A stretch of 64,000 nucleotides of DNA from Adiantum capillus-veneris (Eukaryota; Streptophyta; Polypodiopsida; Polypodiales; Pteridaceae): positions 102,364,311-102,428,310 of the forward strand of contig CM043947.1 of the NCBI GenBank assembly GCA_014529385.2, written 5' to 3'. The notes under the pieces are model-generated. The model was not told where the DNA came from. It worked only from the letters and a program-made list of their open reading frames with translations, and did not search any database. A program made the translations under genes and the position numbers. Positions 1 to 10,600 of the stretch are shown piece after piece (the first letter of the stretch is position 1; each line of letters begins with the position of its first letter).

Positions 1-1519
1 TACAAGGCTCTTGTTTTTTAGCATCAGAAATGGTCGCTAAAGAAGCTTTAGGGACCCATTTGTATGTTCTCTTTGTTATATTACACTGAGTCTTGTGCGT
101 CTCATGTTTTGTTTTAGCAACAAAAGTTGAAGCTCTAGAGGGTTGGGCTATAGGTACAGATGGTTCAACTTCTTGGACATGCAATGTTTTGGGTTTTATT
201 TCCTCAGGAGGTGATATCTCAGGGACAATGTTTGAGCGACAGGACTAAGAGTTGGTTTCTGTGTTGTGACACTCCTAGTCCCCCAATCAATAGTGCATTT
301 GTCACTATCATCCACGTGCATCCTAGGTTTATATTGCCTTCCATAGTTCTAGCAGGCACGACCAAAAAGTCTTGAGCTACAATCCATTGTCATAACTAAC
401 AAAAATGTGCCAAGTTCCAAAAATCGTAGTATTTTTCTTGTTGATATCCTTGACTTGGATGGTACTCTCAGATATAGATGGCTTTCCTAACTGACACCAC
501 ACTCCATATGATAGCAGATTATATTTAGCACCCGTGTCCAATAAGGCGTTATATAGCACTTTCCCTTAGGTGCTATTTAACTCAATAAGGTATCATAGAG
601 GTGTCTCAGAGTCCAACCAATCATCCTCTATTTCAACTTGAAATGCATGTGTAGCTCCAAGGTTGGCCTCTCGTTGGCGTCTATTATGTTGTTGTTGCTC
701 CTTAGCCTTGGCTTGAGCTTGTATCTTTCTCAATTGTGTTTGTGCAATGTCAATGGGTTCTGGACTACACCACATGATGCTTTGAAGGTATTCACCCCAA
801 TTATCTACCAACTTTCGATGAGCATCACATGCCCCCATATAATTAAGCCATTTTGCGGTACATTTCTTTTCATTTATTCTAACACGCACATTTTCTTGAT
901 ATTGTCACGTCTTATATCTCTTACTCTTCTTGTCTAATTTTTTTATTATGGCTGATCTCCAGTGAAGAGTCACTCGATGAATCGCTACTCGTGGCTTCTC
1001 CCCTTGGATAGATTGTCATCTAGGGTACCACTGGGCCCTAAATGGTTTGTCCCCACATTTTCACCAAGATTTAACTCAGATTCTTCGTCCTCAGAGTCAA
1101 TTTCAATTGATGATTCTGACTTTGAATAGTGTGGACTATAGTCTTTTGAGATGCTACTGGTTCCAATGTTAGTCGAGCCTTCATCTGGTAGGTCATCAAA
1201 AGGTATATGCATTTCTCCTATCATATTTAAAGGTACGAGAGGTAGCATTTCATCCCCCTCAGGTGCTACCCAGGTCGTCCCCCTATTTCCCCAAGTGTCT
1301 ATGGTTGCTGCTAGGTGGACCCAATCCACATTGTCAGACTTAGTCATCCCGGGTAGAACATCCATATATAAGGGGAATCTTCCCCCACATCAACGTCCTC
1401 TTTACACGTGTAACAATATTGTAATGGGGCCGAGTGAATTGTGGTGTCAGATCTATGATCAATTATAAATCTGTTACCTAGAGGATGTGCTCGACTAATT
1501 ACAAGATCAACTCGAATGA
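1..1519 (-). pseudogene. Ty3/gypsy remnant F, copy 1 (gag-protease part)
   Basis: Decayed minus-strand gypsy coding sequence. Positions 559-377 encode an aspartic protease core (LLDTGAKYNLLSYGVW), the D-T-G catalytic motif of retropepsins. Positions 889-593 give a charged linker rich in K, Q and R, and 1365-985 an acidic serine-rich stretch (SESSIEIDSEDEESE). Reading frames are short and separated by stops, so it cannot make a full polyprotein. Two parts, about 1-110 and 1190-1519, recur at about 4334-4750. The fragment probably continues left of the window. Assignment to gypsy rests on the protease motif and on similarity to the F gag remains at 14651-17060; there is no RT here to type the lineage. 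Confidence 0.6.
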
Positions 1520-1522
1520 TAG

Positions 1523-1749
1523 TGCGCGTGTCTGTCGCATGTGTCAATGTAAGGGACTTGCCAATACATTGTGTGCGAGCCACAAATGGCTACAAGCACA
1601 CAACCAAACTAATCTAGCAAGCTCAAGAGAGAAAAGGTGTGTCACTCACCGCCCTACGCTTGCCTTCGTGGAGGATTCCTTGCCACGAAGAAGAAGGAAC
1701 CACCACTGCGCGGTGCTCAACCACTTCACCGCCACCGTGCCGTCGTTGC

Positions 1750-1802
<53 letters not shown>

Positions 1803-2109
1803 GCATACACACACATACAAGGAGATGAAGAAGAAGAAGATGGAGATGGAGCAAGAGCACTCTTCAATTGCACAAATGAAAGAATGAGTGAATTTTAGGT
1901 TTAGTTGACTTTTATATGAGCTCACCCCATTCACACTTGGGTGCCCATGCTTAGCCAACTAACCCTTGAATGTTCCAGTTAGAGTGCGCCTCTCATCGGC
2001 GATCACTCTTACCCTTTTCCTATTGGACCGACAAGCCCGGTACTTGACTCTACCAAATAAATAATACGATGTCCATCGTAGGTGATAGGAATGTGCGTGA
2101 TGGTTAACA
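1523..2109 (-). mobile_element. LTR of gypsy family B, copy B1 (3' LTR)
   Basis: An LTR read on the minus strand. It starts TGTTAACC at 2109 and ends ..GCGCA at 1523. It is immediately preceded on that strand by a purine tract (complement of 2110-2121) and by a peptide tail FEDEIYLRKGG, the kind of end seen before the polypurine tract of plant gypsy elements. A TATA box (complement of about 1907-1915) and an internal CT/GA microsatellite support LTR identity and direction. A second copy lies at 58972-59575. The matching 5' LTR is not found upstream, so B1 is 5'-truncated. It sits in F: F homology with copy 2 stops at about 1519. Confidence 0.65.
1754..1800. repeat. (CT)n microsatellite inside LTR B1
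   Basis: Perfect CT dinucleotide tract of about 47 bp, (GA)n on the transcribed strand of B. The same position in LTR B2 also carries a CT tract, so it belongs to the family. Long ORFs that read through it (SLSLSL or RERERE) are artefacts. Confidence 0.95.
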
Positions 2110-3956
2110 TGCCCCCCTTCCTGAGGTAGATTTCATCCTCAAAAGCTATTGAGTTGAAGCTCGTTCATCGAGGTGGAAGAGCATTTGAGATGAATGTCCT
2201 TAGCCTTCTTCAGTCACTACAAAATCAAACAAGATTGGCACAGTAATTGCATTCTCATATACAATTAAAATGCATATGCAGTTGTAGACAGACAAATTGA
2301 TTGGTAACATAATTTTAGTCCATTTGTAAGCAATAAACATTAAATTGTAATATAATCAGACGCATAAACAGTTATGAAGGTAAAAAACTAAACAAGTCTG
2401 GGGGTTACTAATTTAACGGTCGAAAGACACTAGAGGTCAACTATTAATACCATGGGCAAGCTTCTCAATTTTCTCTGGTCAATTAAGTTGTTTAATCGCG
2501 AGAGCCAAGTATTTCATGTTCGAAGGCTGACTAGAGGCTATACCTAGAAGACCTCGTAGTTAAGCTACGATAAAAGGAATTGCTTATGAAATCATCGCCT
2601 AACTTATTTCCTTTTCTTTGACCCCCCAAAGTCTTTTCACAGTGATTCAAATTTAATGCATGTGCTTAATTTGTATGCCTTGGAGTTTTTGCTTTTCAGG
2701 GAAAAGCACCCACATAGGGAACCTCTAGGGCTCTAGTACCATAGGTGATACATGTGAGTGAAGTACCAAATCAAGCTGAGATTTCTCTTCCAGCTTAAGA
2801 TTTTACATTGTGGCACTTTGATTTTTTTTTTAATTTTTTGTTTGTTTTTAGCATTTTAAGTTTGTAACTTTGGAGGGTCATATAACATTGTTACCATTCC
2901 CAGGCTCATCACATTAGTAAACTCCCTTTATCATACTTAAGCTAAAGGTCAATAAGGACTAAGCCCACTAGAAAGCCCTAGTACATGTCACACAATCCTG
3001 CCTAAATCGGATTAAGAACCTAAGTAGCCATTAATTATTACAAAGGAATTCCCCATGGTATTAAGAGAAGATCTCTAACACCTAGCTTGGTCAAACTAAC
3101 TTAGTCGGACTGCTTGATTTTTAAACCTAGACAACTGATTATGACAAAAAATTAATGTTTGATACTAAGCAAATGCGCTGAATATTATGCTACCAATCAC
3201 AATTAAAGCAGACAAACATGGATGCAAAAAAGATAAGGGGCAATGCCAATGGACAAGAAACACCTATTTGTGTTTATGATCGCGCTTGATTTGAAGAGTG
3301 AGTCGAGATAAAGATTCCATGAAGGTCCAAATCCTAACAACAGCAACACGTTCCTGTACACACTAGGAAACACAAAGAATACCTCTAGGAGGCACATTAG
3401 TGGGAAAAAAGAACTTTGCTAATCACTAAACTCGAAAACAAAAACACTCCTATTGTACTAATCCTACCTACCCTCCATCACTCAAGTGATGAGGATCAAA
3501 CACGTTTGATGACATAGGTTTCTGTTTCAGTGTACCGAATGTGAATGTGTAGGTCTGGGTCAATGTTTTGACTTTTATTGTGCATACTCGTTTGGTAATT
3601 GCTCTTGCTCTTTACTATTTTTGTTTTTTGTGAGTATAAGGCTTTATATATACATTCCCTAAGATTGGTGATTGAGAGGTTACTGAAAGAAGGGTAAGAG
3701 GAAAATAATTCAATAGGCTGACGTGAATGAAGACTTCCCCCTTCCTTAGGTAGGTCATACTGTTTAAAATGTGCTCGTCACCCTTTGAAACAAATTGTTC
3801 TAGTTGGTAATAGGTGAGGATTTTTTCCAGTAGTGTTCTATTACCTTAGGTGCCTAGTCGAGTTGCAAGGGTGGTAAGGTACTCTCCCAGGATCAAACTT
3901 GAAGTGGTTCATCACGTGATGCTTGAACACTAGGAGGTGTGTATTCCTTTGTAGCT
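2110..3956 (-). mobile_element. Non-coding internal part of gypsy family B, copy B1, and unassigned DNA
   Basis: The segment from 2110 to about 3095 is similar along its length to 59576-60558, where the second copy is cut by the LTR of K. Apart from the FEDEIYLRKGG tail at the LTR junction I see no protein in it. It is AT-rich with many stops on both strands. From about 3100 to 3956 there is no second copy in the window and I cannot assign it. It may be the rest of the B internal region. No primer-binding site or 5' LTR was found. Confidence 0.4.
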
Positions 3957-5793
3957 TCATGGAGGTCCACTATTGTAGGTGGAGGTTGTGGAGAAGCTTT
4001 TAACCTCTATGGATGCATTACATGAGGAGCTAGAAGCTTCATGGGACTCCCCCCTTCTTGAGCTAGGTGGAACAAATCGTTCTTTCTTCAGTACCCAAAC
4101 TAGCTCTGGAGCAGGTGTGTAGCATTCTGTGATTTTTTTCTTTCCGCGATCGTCAATTTGTTTTGGAGCTTCACAATTGGGCTCACATGGGTTAGGTGAC
4201 AGGTAAGAACACAATCTACATTTTGGCACCAAGATTTGATCATTTCCTTGATATTAGCCTTGGGCTTCCAGCAATCGTTTAGGAATCCACTGCCACGTTT
4301 CCTTACATTTTTTGGGGCGAGTGGGACGTTTCTTACAAGGCTTCTGTTTTTTAGCACTAGCTATGGTTGCTAAAGAAGCTTTAGGGACCCACTTGTATTT
4401 TTCTTAGTTATATTAGGATGAGTCTTGTCAAAAGCTATATGCATTTCTTCTAGCATATTTAAGGGTACGAGTGGTGGCAATACATCCCCCTCAGGTGTTA
4501 CCTAGGTCGTCCCCCTATTTCCCCAAGTGTCTATGTTGTTGCTAGGTGGATCCAATCCACATTGTCCGACTCAGTCATCCCAGGTAGTACATACATATAA
4601 GGAGAATCTTCCCCAACATCAGTGTCCGCTTTACACGTGTAACAATACTGCAATGGGGCCGAGTGAACTGTGGTGTCAGATCTATGATTAGTTATAAACC
4701 TGTTTCCTAGAGGATGTGCTCGACCAATTACAAGATCCACTCGAATGACAGAATCTTAGAATTGCAAGTAGACATGGTTTTTAGACCAGTCATGTACCAT
4801 TTTTGCTTCCCTCATGAAAGAACGTCCTAAGATCATCTCCGATGCTATAGTGTGCTTGGAGAAATCCATAACAATGAAGGTAATTCTTATTTTATGTCCA
4901 AAGACCTTGATCTTGAGATCTTCTAGCATCCCAATAAGTTTAACAATAGACCCATTGGCCATATTCACTACTATGGTTGTGGTCGCAAGGTGAGGTCTTC
5001 ACATAGTTTCCCAGTAATTTTTAGTCACAATGCTAACCCAGTGCCACCATCAAGGATTCCCTTCACAGTAAATCCCTTAGAAGTGATTGGTATGGTCACA
5101 TTAGATTCATCACCTCAAAGTATTGTCCCAACTTGTTAGCATATATTTCTACCACAAGGTTCTCATCTAGGTTGGGTTGTGGATCTAAGTGTTCCTCCTC
5201 TATTGGCATCTCCCCAACTCCATCCATCTGTGCAAATTGTGGTAGCCCAAACTTTAGTTCCCCATTGAGGAAGGCTCGTAGAGCTGAGACTAGCTCAGGG
5301 TCTTTATATAACTTGGACATGATGGTGGTTCTAACTTCTCAAGACATGAAATCCATCAATTTGGCAATGTTTAACGGCACCTTTTGGGCTTCAGTCCCTT
5401 GACTTGGGGAAGATGGGATCTCCATTTCTTCGATACGATCAGGTAGTCCCTCTGTAAACATTCTTTCCATCAAGAAGTGAGTACGCCCACTTTCCCATGA
5501 CTTTAAGTCACTTTCTTCTTGGATGACACTAGGTATGGCTAAGGTCTATGGACTTGGTGAGGTTGTTGTCGCATAGGGAACACTGTGTTTGTAATCTGGA
5601 TCTGCCTAGGTGCTGGCTCTAGATCCCTTTGGGTATCTTCTACCAAACTCCTTAATTGATTGACTCACTCAATCTCCTCTGTAGGGTTTGGATAAGTTCT
5701 TATCTTCTTCTTGGATCCTGGCCATTGTCGCTCATGAAGATCTTCCTTGTTGGTTTCTATCTTAGTGGTTGTTTTGGTTTCCATGGTTTCACA
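3957..5793 (-). pseudogene. Ty3/gypsy remnant F, copy 2 (gag C-terminus and protease)
   Basis: Minus-strand gypsy remnant directly left of element A. From 5793 downward it encodes a charged gag C-terminal part with several stops. At about 5075-5030 the protease active-site region ILDGGTGLAL is readable, followed by an in-frame stop. At 4968-4756 comes the C-terminal half of a retropepsin (ASEMILGRSFMREAKMVHDW, matching the G-R-P/S-W/F region of the family). 4740-4334 repeats part of copy 1. It reads as the continuation of the gag at 17060-14651, now separated from it by element A. Frames are broken throughout, so it is non-functional. Confidence 0.6.
4334..4750. repeat. Direct repeat of window positions about 1-110 and 1190-1519
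   Basis: The block starting acaaggcttctgtttttt matches the first 110 bases of the window. After a junction near 4430 it matches 1190-1519. About 1.08 kb present in the first copy is missing here. Both copies encode the peptides HPLGNRFI and HSAPLQYCYTCK. This is either a tandem duplication of F with a later deletion or two related F elements side by side. Confidence 0.7.
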
Positions 5794-6159
5794 TGTTAGA
5801 AACTGACTCTGAATAGCTAAGTCGGATATTGACTTATCGGATATTTACTGAGCTGTATTTTGCTAAGTCGGATGTAACTGTCTTTCAGTTGCAGTCTGCT
5901 GAATGTCTTGTGACTGGGTAGTTAAGTCGGATTTATCTATAAAAGTGGGGAATGTATCTGCGCACGAGGTATCTGTTCTTTGATGTGAATGCGATGATGA
6001 TGATGATACAGTGCAGCAACTATTCAGTGTATTTTCTGCTTACTCTGATATTTAGAGTAGTTAGGTTTACTGTGTCTGAAGTGTTGTTAATGTAGTATGG
6101 TGGAGTAGATGGTTATTATTGTTGTGTATGATGTTCATGTGTTGACCTAACCCACAACA
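5794..6159 (+). mobile_element. 5' LTR of element A
   Basis: 366 bp, beginning TGTTAGAAAC and ending CCCACAACA. Identical to 14284-14649 except one T/C difference. It contains the promoter (TATA at 5938), and the U3 part has three copies of AAGTCGGAT (5819, 5865, 5924) plus a related TATCGGATAT at 5835. Confidence 0.95.
5938..5944 (+). promoter_or_regulatory. TATA box of LTR A
   Basis: TATAAAA preceded by the AAGTCGGAT repeats and followed by about 215 bp to the LTR end. This is the expected place for the RNA polymerase II promoter at the U3/R border. The same box is in the 3' LTR at 14428-14434. Confidence 0.7.
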
Positions 6160-6163
6160 CATT

Positions 6164-6181
6164 TGGCGATCCGCTGGGTTA
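6164..6181 (+). promoter_or_regulatory. Primer-binding site of element A
   Basis: TGGCGATCCGCTGGGTTA starts 4 bases after the LTR end. The leading TGG pairs with the universal tRNA 3' CCA. I cannot name the priming tRNA with confidence. The TGGCG start resembles the TGGCGCC.. site of Athila elements but diverges after five bases. Confidence 0.6.
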
Positions 6182-6205
6182 ACGTTTATTTTCAAGTAAT
6201 GATGC

Positions 6206-7600
6206 ATGTCAGAGGGAGACAGGAGAGTAGGAAGAGTGTACTACACAAGGGCTCAAGCACAGGCTGGAAACATTGATCCATTTAACTATGATCATGACAA
6301 TCAGCAATCACCCGATGCTCAGGGGCAGCAACCTGTAGACCAAGGAGGGGTAGGATCAGGAGCAGCAGGAGAAGAGAGAGTGAGGCAATTTATTGGAGCT
6401 TTATTCCTGGCAAGAAGAACCACCAGGAGAAGGATCCAGTTTGACCCACTTCAGGGGGCTACCAGGCAAAGACCTAGGAGACCACCACAACCCATTCCAA
6501 TGGCTCAACCACCACCCAACCCAAAGGTCAAGGCAGCCAAGTTTAGAGCAGGGAGTAAGGAAGATGCTGACTGTCATGTGGCACAGTTTGAAACTAAGTG
6601 GCAGGCAAGTGGCTATCAGGTGATGTATGCTGATGGAGTAAAGATGGAACAGTTTGCTGCCACATTGGAAGGAAAGGCCATGAGTTGGTTCAGCCAATAT
6701 GGCATTGCACATTTTGCTACTTATAATGCTTTGAAGCAGGCATTTCTGCAGAGATTTAGAAAGGAGAAGACTCCGACTGATGTCCTGAGAAAACTCAGAG
6801 ACATTAAGCAAAATAAGATGCTGGTTGAAGACTATGCACAGAAGTTCAGAATTTTAGTAGAAAGATTGCAGGGGAATGAAAGACCCACTAATGAAATGTT
6901 AGCAGGTTATTTTTTGAAAGGATTGAGAAGCAGCTTAAAGGGAGCAGTAGCTAGCATTGATATTGCTGGAGGTCTGGATGACCTTGTTACTGTTGCTGCA
7001 AGGGTGGAGAAGAGACTTGGCATGACCAAAGCAAAAGGAAAAGAAGACAGTGACTCAGATTCAGAAGAAGCATCTGAAGACACAGATTCAAGTGGGAACT
7101 CAGATTCAGACTCACCATCAGACAGTGATGAGGAAACAGAAAAAAGAAAGAAGAAAAAGAGCAGTAAGAAGAAGAAAGTTAAGCAAAAGCAGAGTATTGA
7201 GCAAGATTTGGTAGGCAAACTTAAAAAGTTTGGTTATTCTGTTGTAGCACCTAAAGAAAAAGTGTATTGTCACATTTGTGAAAGGGATGGACATAGTACT
7301 GCTAGCTGTTGGTATAATCCAAAGAATAGAGGGCAGACAGCACCTAACATAGGAAGAGGAAGACCAGAAATTGGAGCAAATCAAGCAGTACCATTTAGGG
7401 GAAGACCACCATTTCAGAGGGCAAGACCTCCTAGACCTCCTTGGAGAGAGCAGGAGAACAATAATAATAGGAGACCCTGTGTGTACTGTGGTGCACCAGA
7501 TCACTGGGTAGGTCCCAATTGTGCTTTATGGGTGAAGCATAGGGAAGAAAGGGGAATGCCCATTGTGAGATATAATCAGCCCAATCAACCTGAAAATTAG
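6206..7600 (+). CDS. gag: Gag of element A
   Basis: 464-residue capsid/nucleocapsid protein that would form the virus-like particle and bind element RNA. Residues about 105-275 hold the retrotransposon gag region (EGKAMSWFSQYG, FLQRFRKEKTPTD, RLQGNERPTNEML). This is followed by an acidic Ser/Asp tract and a Lys-rich tract. Two zinc knuckles lie near the C-terminus: CHICERDGHSTASC (C-X2-C-X4-H-X4-C) and CVYCGAPDHWVGPNC (C-X2-C-X4-H-X5-C). Start is ATG 6206; upstream ATGs are in other frames. The frame ends at TAG 7598-7600 and stays open after it into pol, so a fraction of product may be extended by stop readthrough. Confidence 0.93.
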   Translation: MSEGDRRVGRVYYTRAQAQAGNIDPFNYDHDNQQSPDAQGQQPVDQGGVGSGAAGEERVRQFIGALFLARRTTRRRIQFDPLQGATRQRPRRPPQPIPMAQPPPNPKVKAAKFRAGSKEDADCHVAQFETKWQASGYQVMYADGVKMEQFAATLEGKAMSWFSQYGIAHFATYNALKQAFLQRFRKEKTPTDVLRKLRDIKQNKMLVEDYAQKFRILVERLQGNERPTNEMLAGYFLKGLRSSLKGAVASIDIAGGLDDLVTVAARVEKRLGMTKAKGKEDSDSDSEEASEDTDSSGNSDSDSPSDSDEETEKRKKKKSSKKKKVKQKQSIEQDLVGKLKKFGYSVVAPKEKVYCHICERDGHSTASCWYNPKNRGQTAPNIGRGRPEIGANQAVPFRGRPPFQRARPPRPPWREQENNNNRRPCVYCGAPDHWVGPNCALWVKHREERGMPIVRYNQPNQPEN

Positions 7601-10600
7601 CAACAGCAGCAACAGCAGCAGCAGCAAAATCAGCCAGCAGCTCAGGCAAATGTAATCTTGTTTGATGTGTTTTCTCAGGATAAGCAGATGCAAGATACTG
7701 ACCAAGAACAGGAGCAGCAAGGGAATGAAGAGGAACATCAATGGGCTTGTGACTGTAACCAATGTGTGCAGGAGGATCATGTTGAAGTTCTAGCAGTGAC
7801 TAGGTCTAAGGATAAAGCACCTTTGGATTGGAAGGAGCAAAAAGGGGTAAGAGACCAGGTTACAAAAAGGATTGCCAAACACCAGGCAAAGCAGGTGGAT
7901 ATTGAGGATGACCCAAAAGAAAAGGAAGAGCAGAATAAAGGGAGTAAGGAGATGGAAAATAAACAGGATAAGGATTGGTTTGAAATACTTATTAGCTCAC
8001 CTCTTCAATTATCTTTGGATCAGTTGTTGCAATTGGTTCCAGCTTTCAAAGACAGATTGTTCAGAAAGCTGCAGAACCTGAATGGACTTGGCACAATGGA
8101 CAGGCAGTTTTATTCAGCAGCAGCAAATAGAATTGATCCAGCAGATGTGGACTTTGTGGTACCAGTTATTAAAGTACACTTTCTTGGAGAAAATTTTGAT
8201 GATGTGTTATTGGATGGAGGCTCTGGGGTGAATATTTTACCAGAGGCAGTGTACAAAAGAATGGAGTTGGGAGCTATGGCTCCAGCACCTTTTCAGGTGA
8301 AAATGGCAGACCAATCTAGGGTACAACCTTTGGGAATTCTCAAAGCCCAGGAAATTCAGGTGTCAGGATTATCCTTTTTTGTTAATTTTGTGGTACTCAG
8401 AATGTCAGACTCAGCAGCTGCATATGAAATGCTATTAGGAAGGCCTTGGTTCAGATTGGCTAAAGTAAGACAGGACTGGGGAGAAAATGTTGTTATATTG
8501 AAAAAAGGGAAAAAGAAAGTAACCATACCTATGAGGGGAAGGAAGATGGTTCCATTAAGTGAGAAACCACTGTTTGCTCAGACTATTAATTTTGCTGATG
8601 AGGTCACAGATGACCAAGAGGAAGAGTTCTTGAAGGCCAATCCAACTGTTGTACCTGTGTTTGAAGTAGATGTGGAAAGCATGTTACAGCAGGGTAAGAA
8701 ACAGGATGAGCCAGATACAGGTTTAGCACCAGGACAGACAGTGCAGGGTAAGGAACTGTTGCAGCTGGTGGACCAGAAATATGCTATGTCTGATAAGGAA
8801 CAGATTCAGCAGGAAGAAAAGGAGGCCAGGGATATGGCTGAGAAAATCTATGAAAAGAAGTTTGGGGCATCAAGCAGGGTAGAAAAGGAGGAGCTTCAGG
8901 AGCTAAATTTCGGAACAGAGGCAGAACCAAGAATGGTCAGAGTGAGTGCACACATTCAAGGGGAATTTTTGGCTCAGCTGTTGCAATTAGTGGTTGATTA
9001 TAAGGATGTGTTTGCTTGGGATTATTCTCAGGTGAGAGGCATTGACCCAGCACTACATCAGCATAGGATTAATTTGAAAGAGGGTGCAAAACCAATTGTG
9101 CAGCAAAGATATAGAATGAATCCTAACTTTGCCAAACAGGTGAAGGAGGAGCTTGATAAGCTCCTGGCAGTAGGGTTCATTAAACCTGTACATGAAGTAT
9201 CATCGTTGTCTCCTATACTGGTTGTGCCAAAGAAAAATGGAGCTCTAAGAGTATGTGTGGATTATAGAAAATTGAATGCAGCAACCATTACTGATCCCTT
9301 TCCTATGCCATTTTGTGATGCTGTGTTGGATGCAGTAGCTGGTCATGAAATGTACAGCTTTTTGGATGGATTTTCTGGTTATAATCAGATTAGTGTTGCT
9401 GAGTCGGATCAGCATAAAACAGCTTTTATAACTGAATGGGGAGCCTTTGCCTACACAGTGATGAGTTTTGGGTTAACCAATGGACCACCTTCATTTAATT
9501 TTGTTGCTCATAAGGTGTTTGAACCTTACTTACAGGACTTTATGAGAGTCTTTGTGGATGATTTCTCAGTGTTTGGAAAGAAGGATAAACATCTGCTACA
9601 TTTGAAGCTCTGTTTTGAAAGATGCAGACAATTCAGGATGGCTCTGAATCCTTATAAAAGTGTAATTGCTGTGAGGAGTGGAATACTTTTAGGACATGTG
9701 GTGTCAGAAGCAGGAATGGCTATAGATGTCAAGAAAATAGAAGCCATTCAAGCAGCACCAGTTCCTACCAATGTTAAAGAGTTAATGAGGTTTGTTGGAC
9801 AGACAAAGTGGCACTCCAGATATTTGAGGTATTTGTCTAATGTATGCTTGCCATTAACTCAATTAACAAAGAAGGATGTGGCATTTGTATGGGATGAACC
9901 TCAGCAGAAATCATTTCAGATGTTGAAGAAAATGATATCAGTAGCACCAATTTTGCAGCCACCTGATTGGTCATTGCCTTTTCATGTGTTTGTTGATGCC
10001 TCGGATATAGCAATAGGAGCTGTACTGATGCAGGAGAAGGAGAAGGGATGGTTCAGACCTGTGTACTATGCAAGCAGGGTTCTCACAGGTGCAGAAAGAA
10101 ACTATCCTGTGACAGAAAGAGAAGCTTTAGGGATGGTATATGCATTGAATAAGTTCAGGCATTACTTGTTGGGGAACAAGATAGTTTTTCATGTTGATCA
10201 TCAGGCCTTGTTGTATTTGATCAAGAAGCCACTTCTTACTGGAAGGCTTGCAAGATGGATGTTGTTATTGCAGGAGTTTGACTTTCAGATTGAGCATACT
10301 CCGGGGAAGGAGCATGTAATCGCAGATTATCTAAGCAGGATTGAAACAGGTGAAGCACCTACTGGGGTAGATGATGCACTTCCTGATGCTCAGCTGTTTG
10401 ATGTGCAGACTGCTGTGACTGAGTCTTGGTATGATCAATTGCTGATGTTTTTGACTGATGGAACTATACCAAGGGAGTTCAATGCTGATCAGAGAAGAAA
10501 ATTTGCACTGAAAACCAGACCCTATTTAGTTATTGCAGGGGCACTATATAAGAAAGGCATTGATCAAGTGATAAGAAGATGTGTACCAGAATTTGAGCAA

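Noticed and set aside
1485-1958. ORFs encoding SLSLSL or RERERE
   Set aside because: They exist only because CT/GA microsatellites lack stops. The same holds at 19986-20378, 31964-32191, 53428-53673 and 59076-59398.
2700-2760. tRNA-Met-like primer site in B1 (minus strand TGGTACTAGAGCC)
   Set aside because: Only partly similar to TGGTATCAGAGC and not next to an LTR end; the B LTR is not found upstream of it.
6393-7780. Several minus- and plus-strand ORFs overlapping gag of element A
   Set aside because: They are shadows of gag in other frames, with low-complexity strings and no domain.
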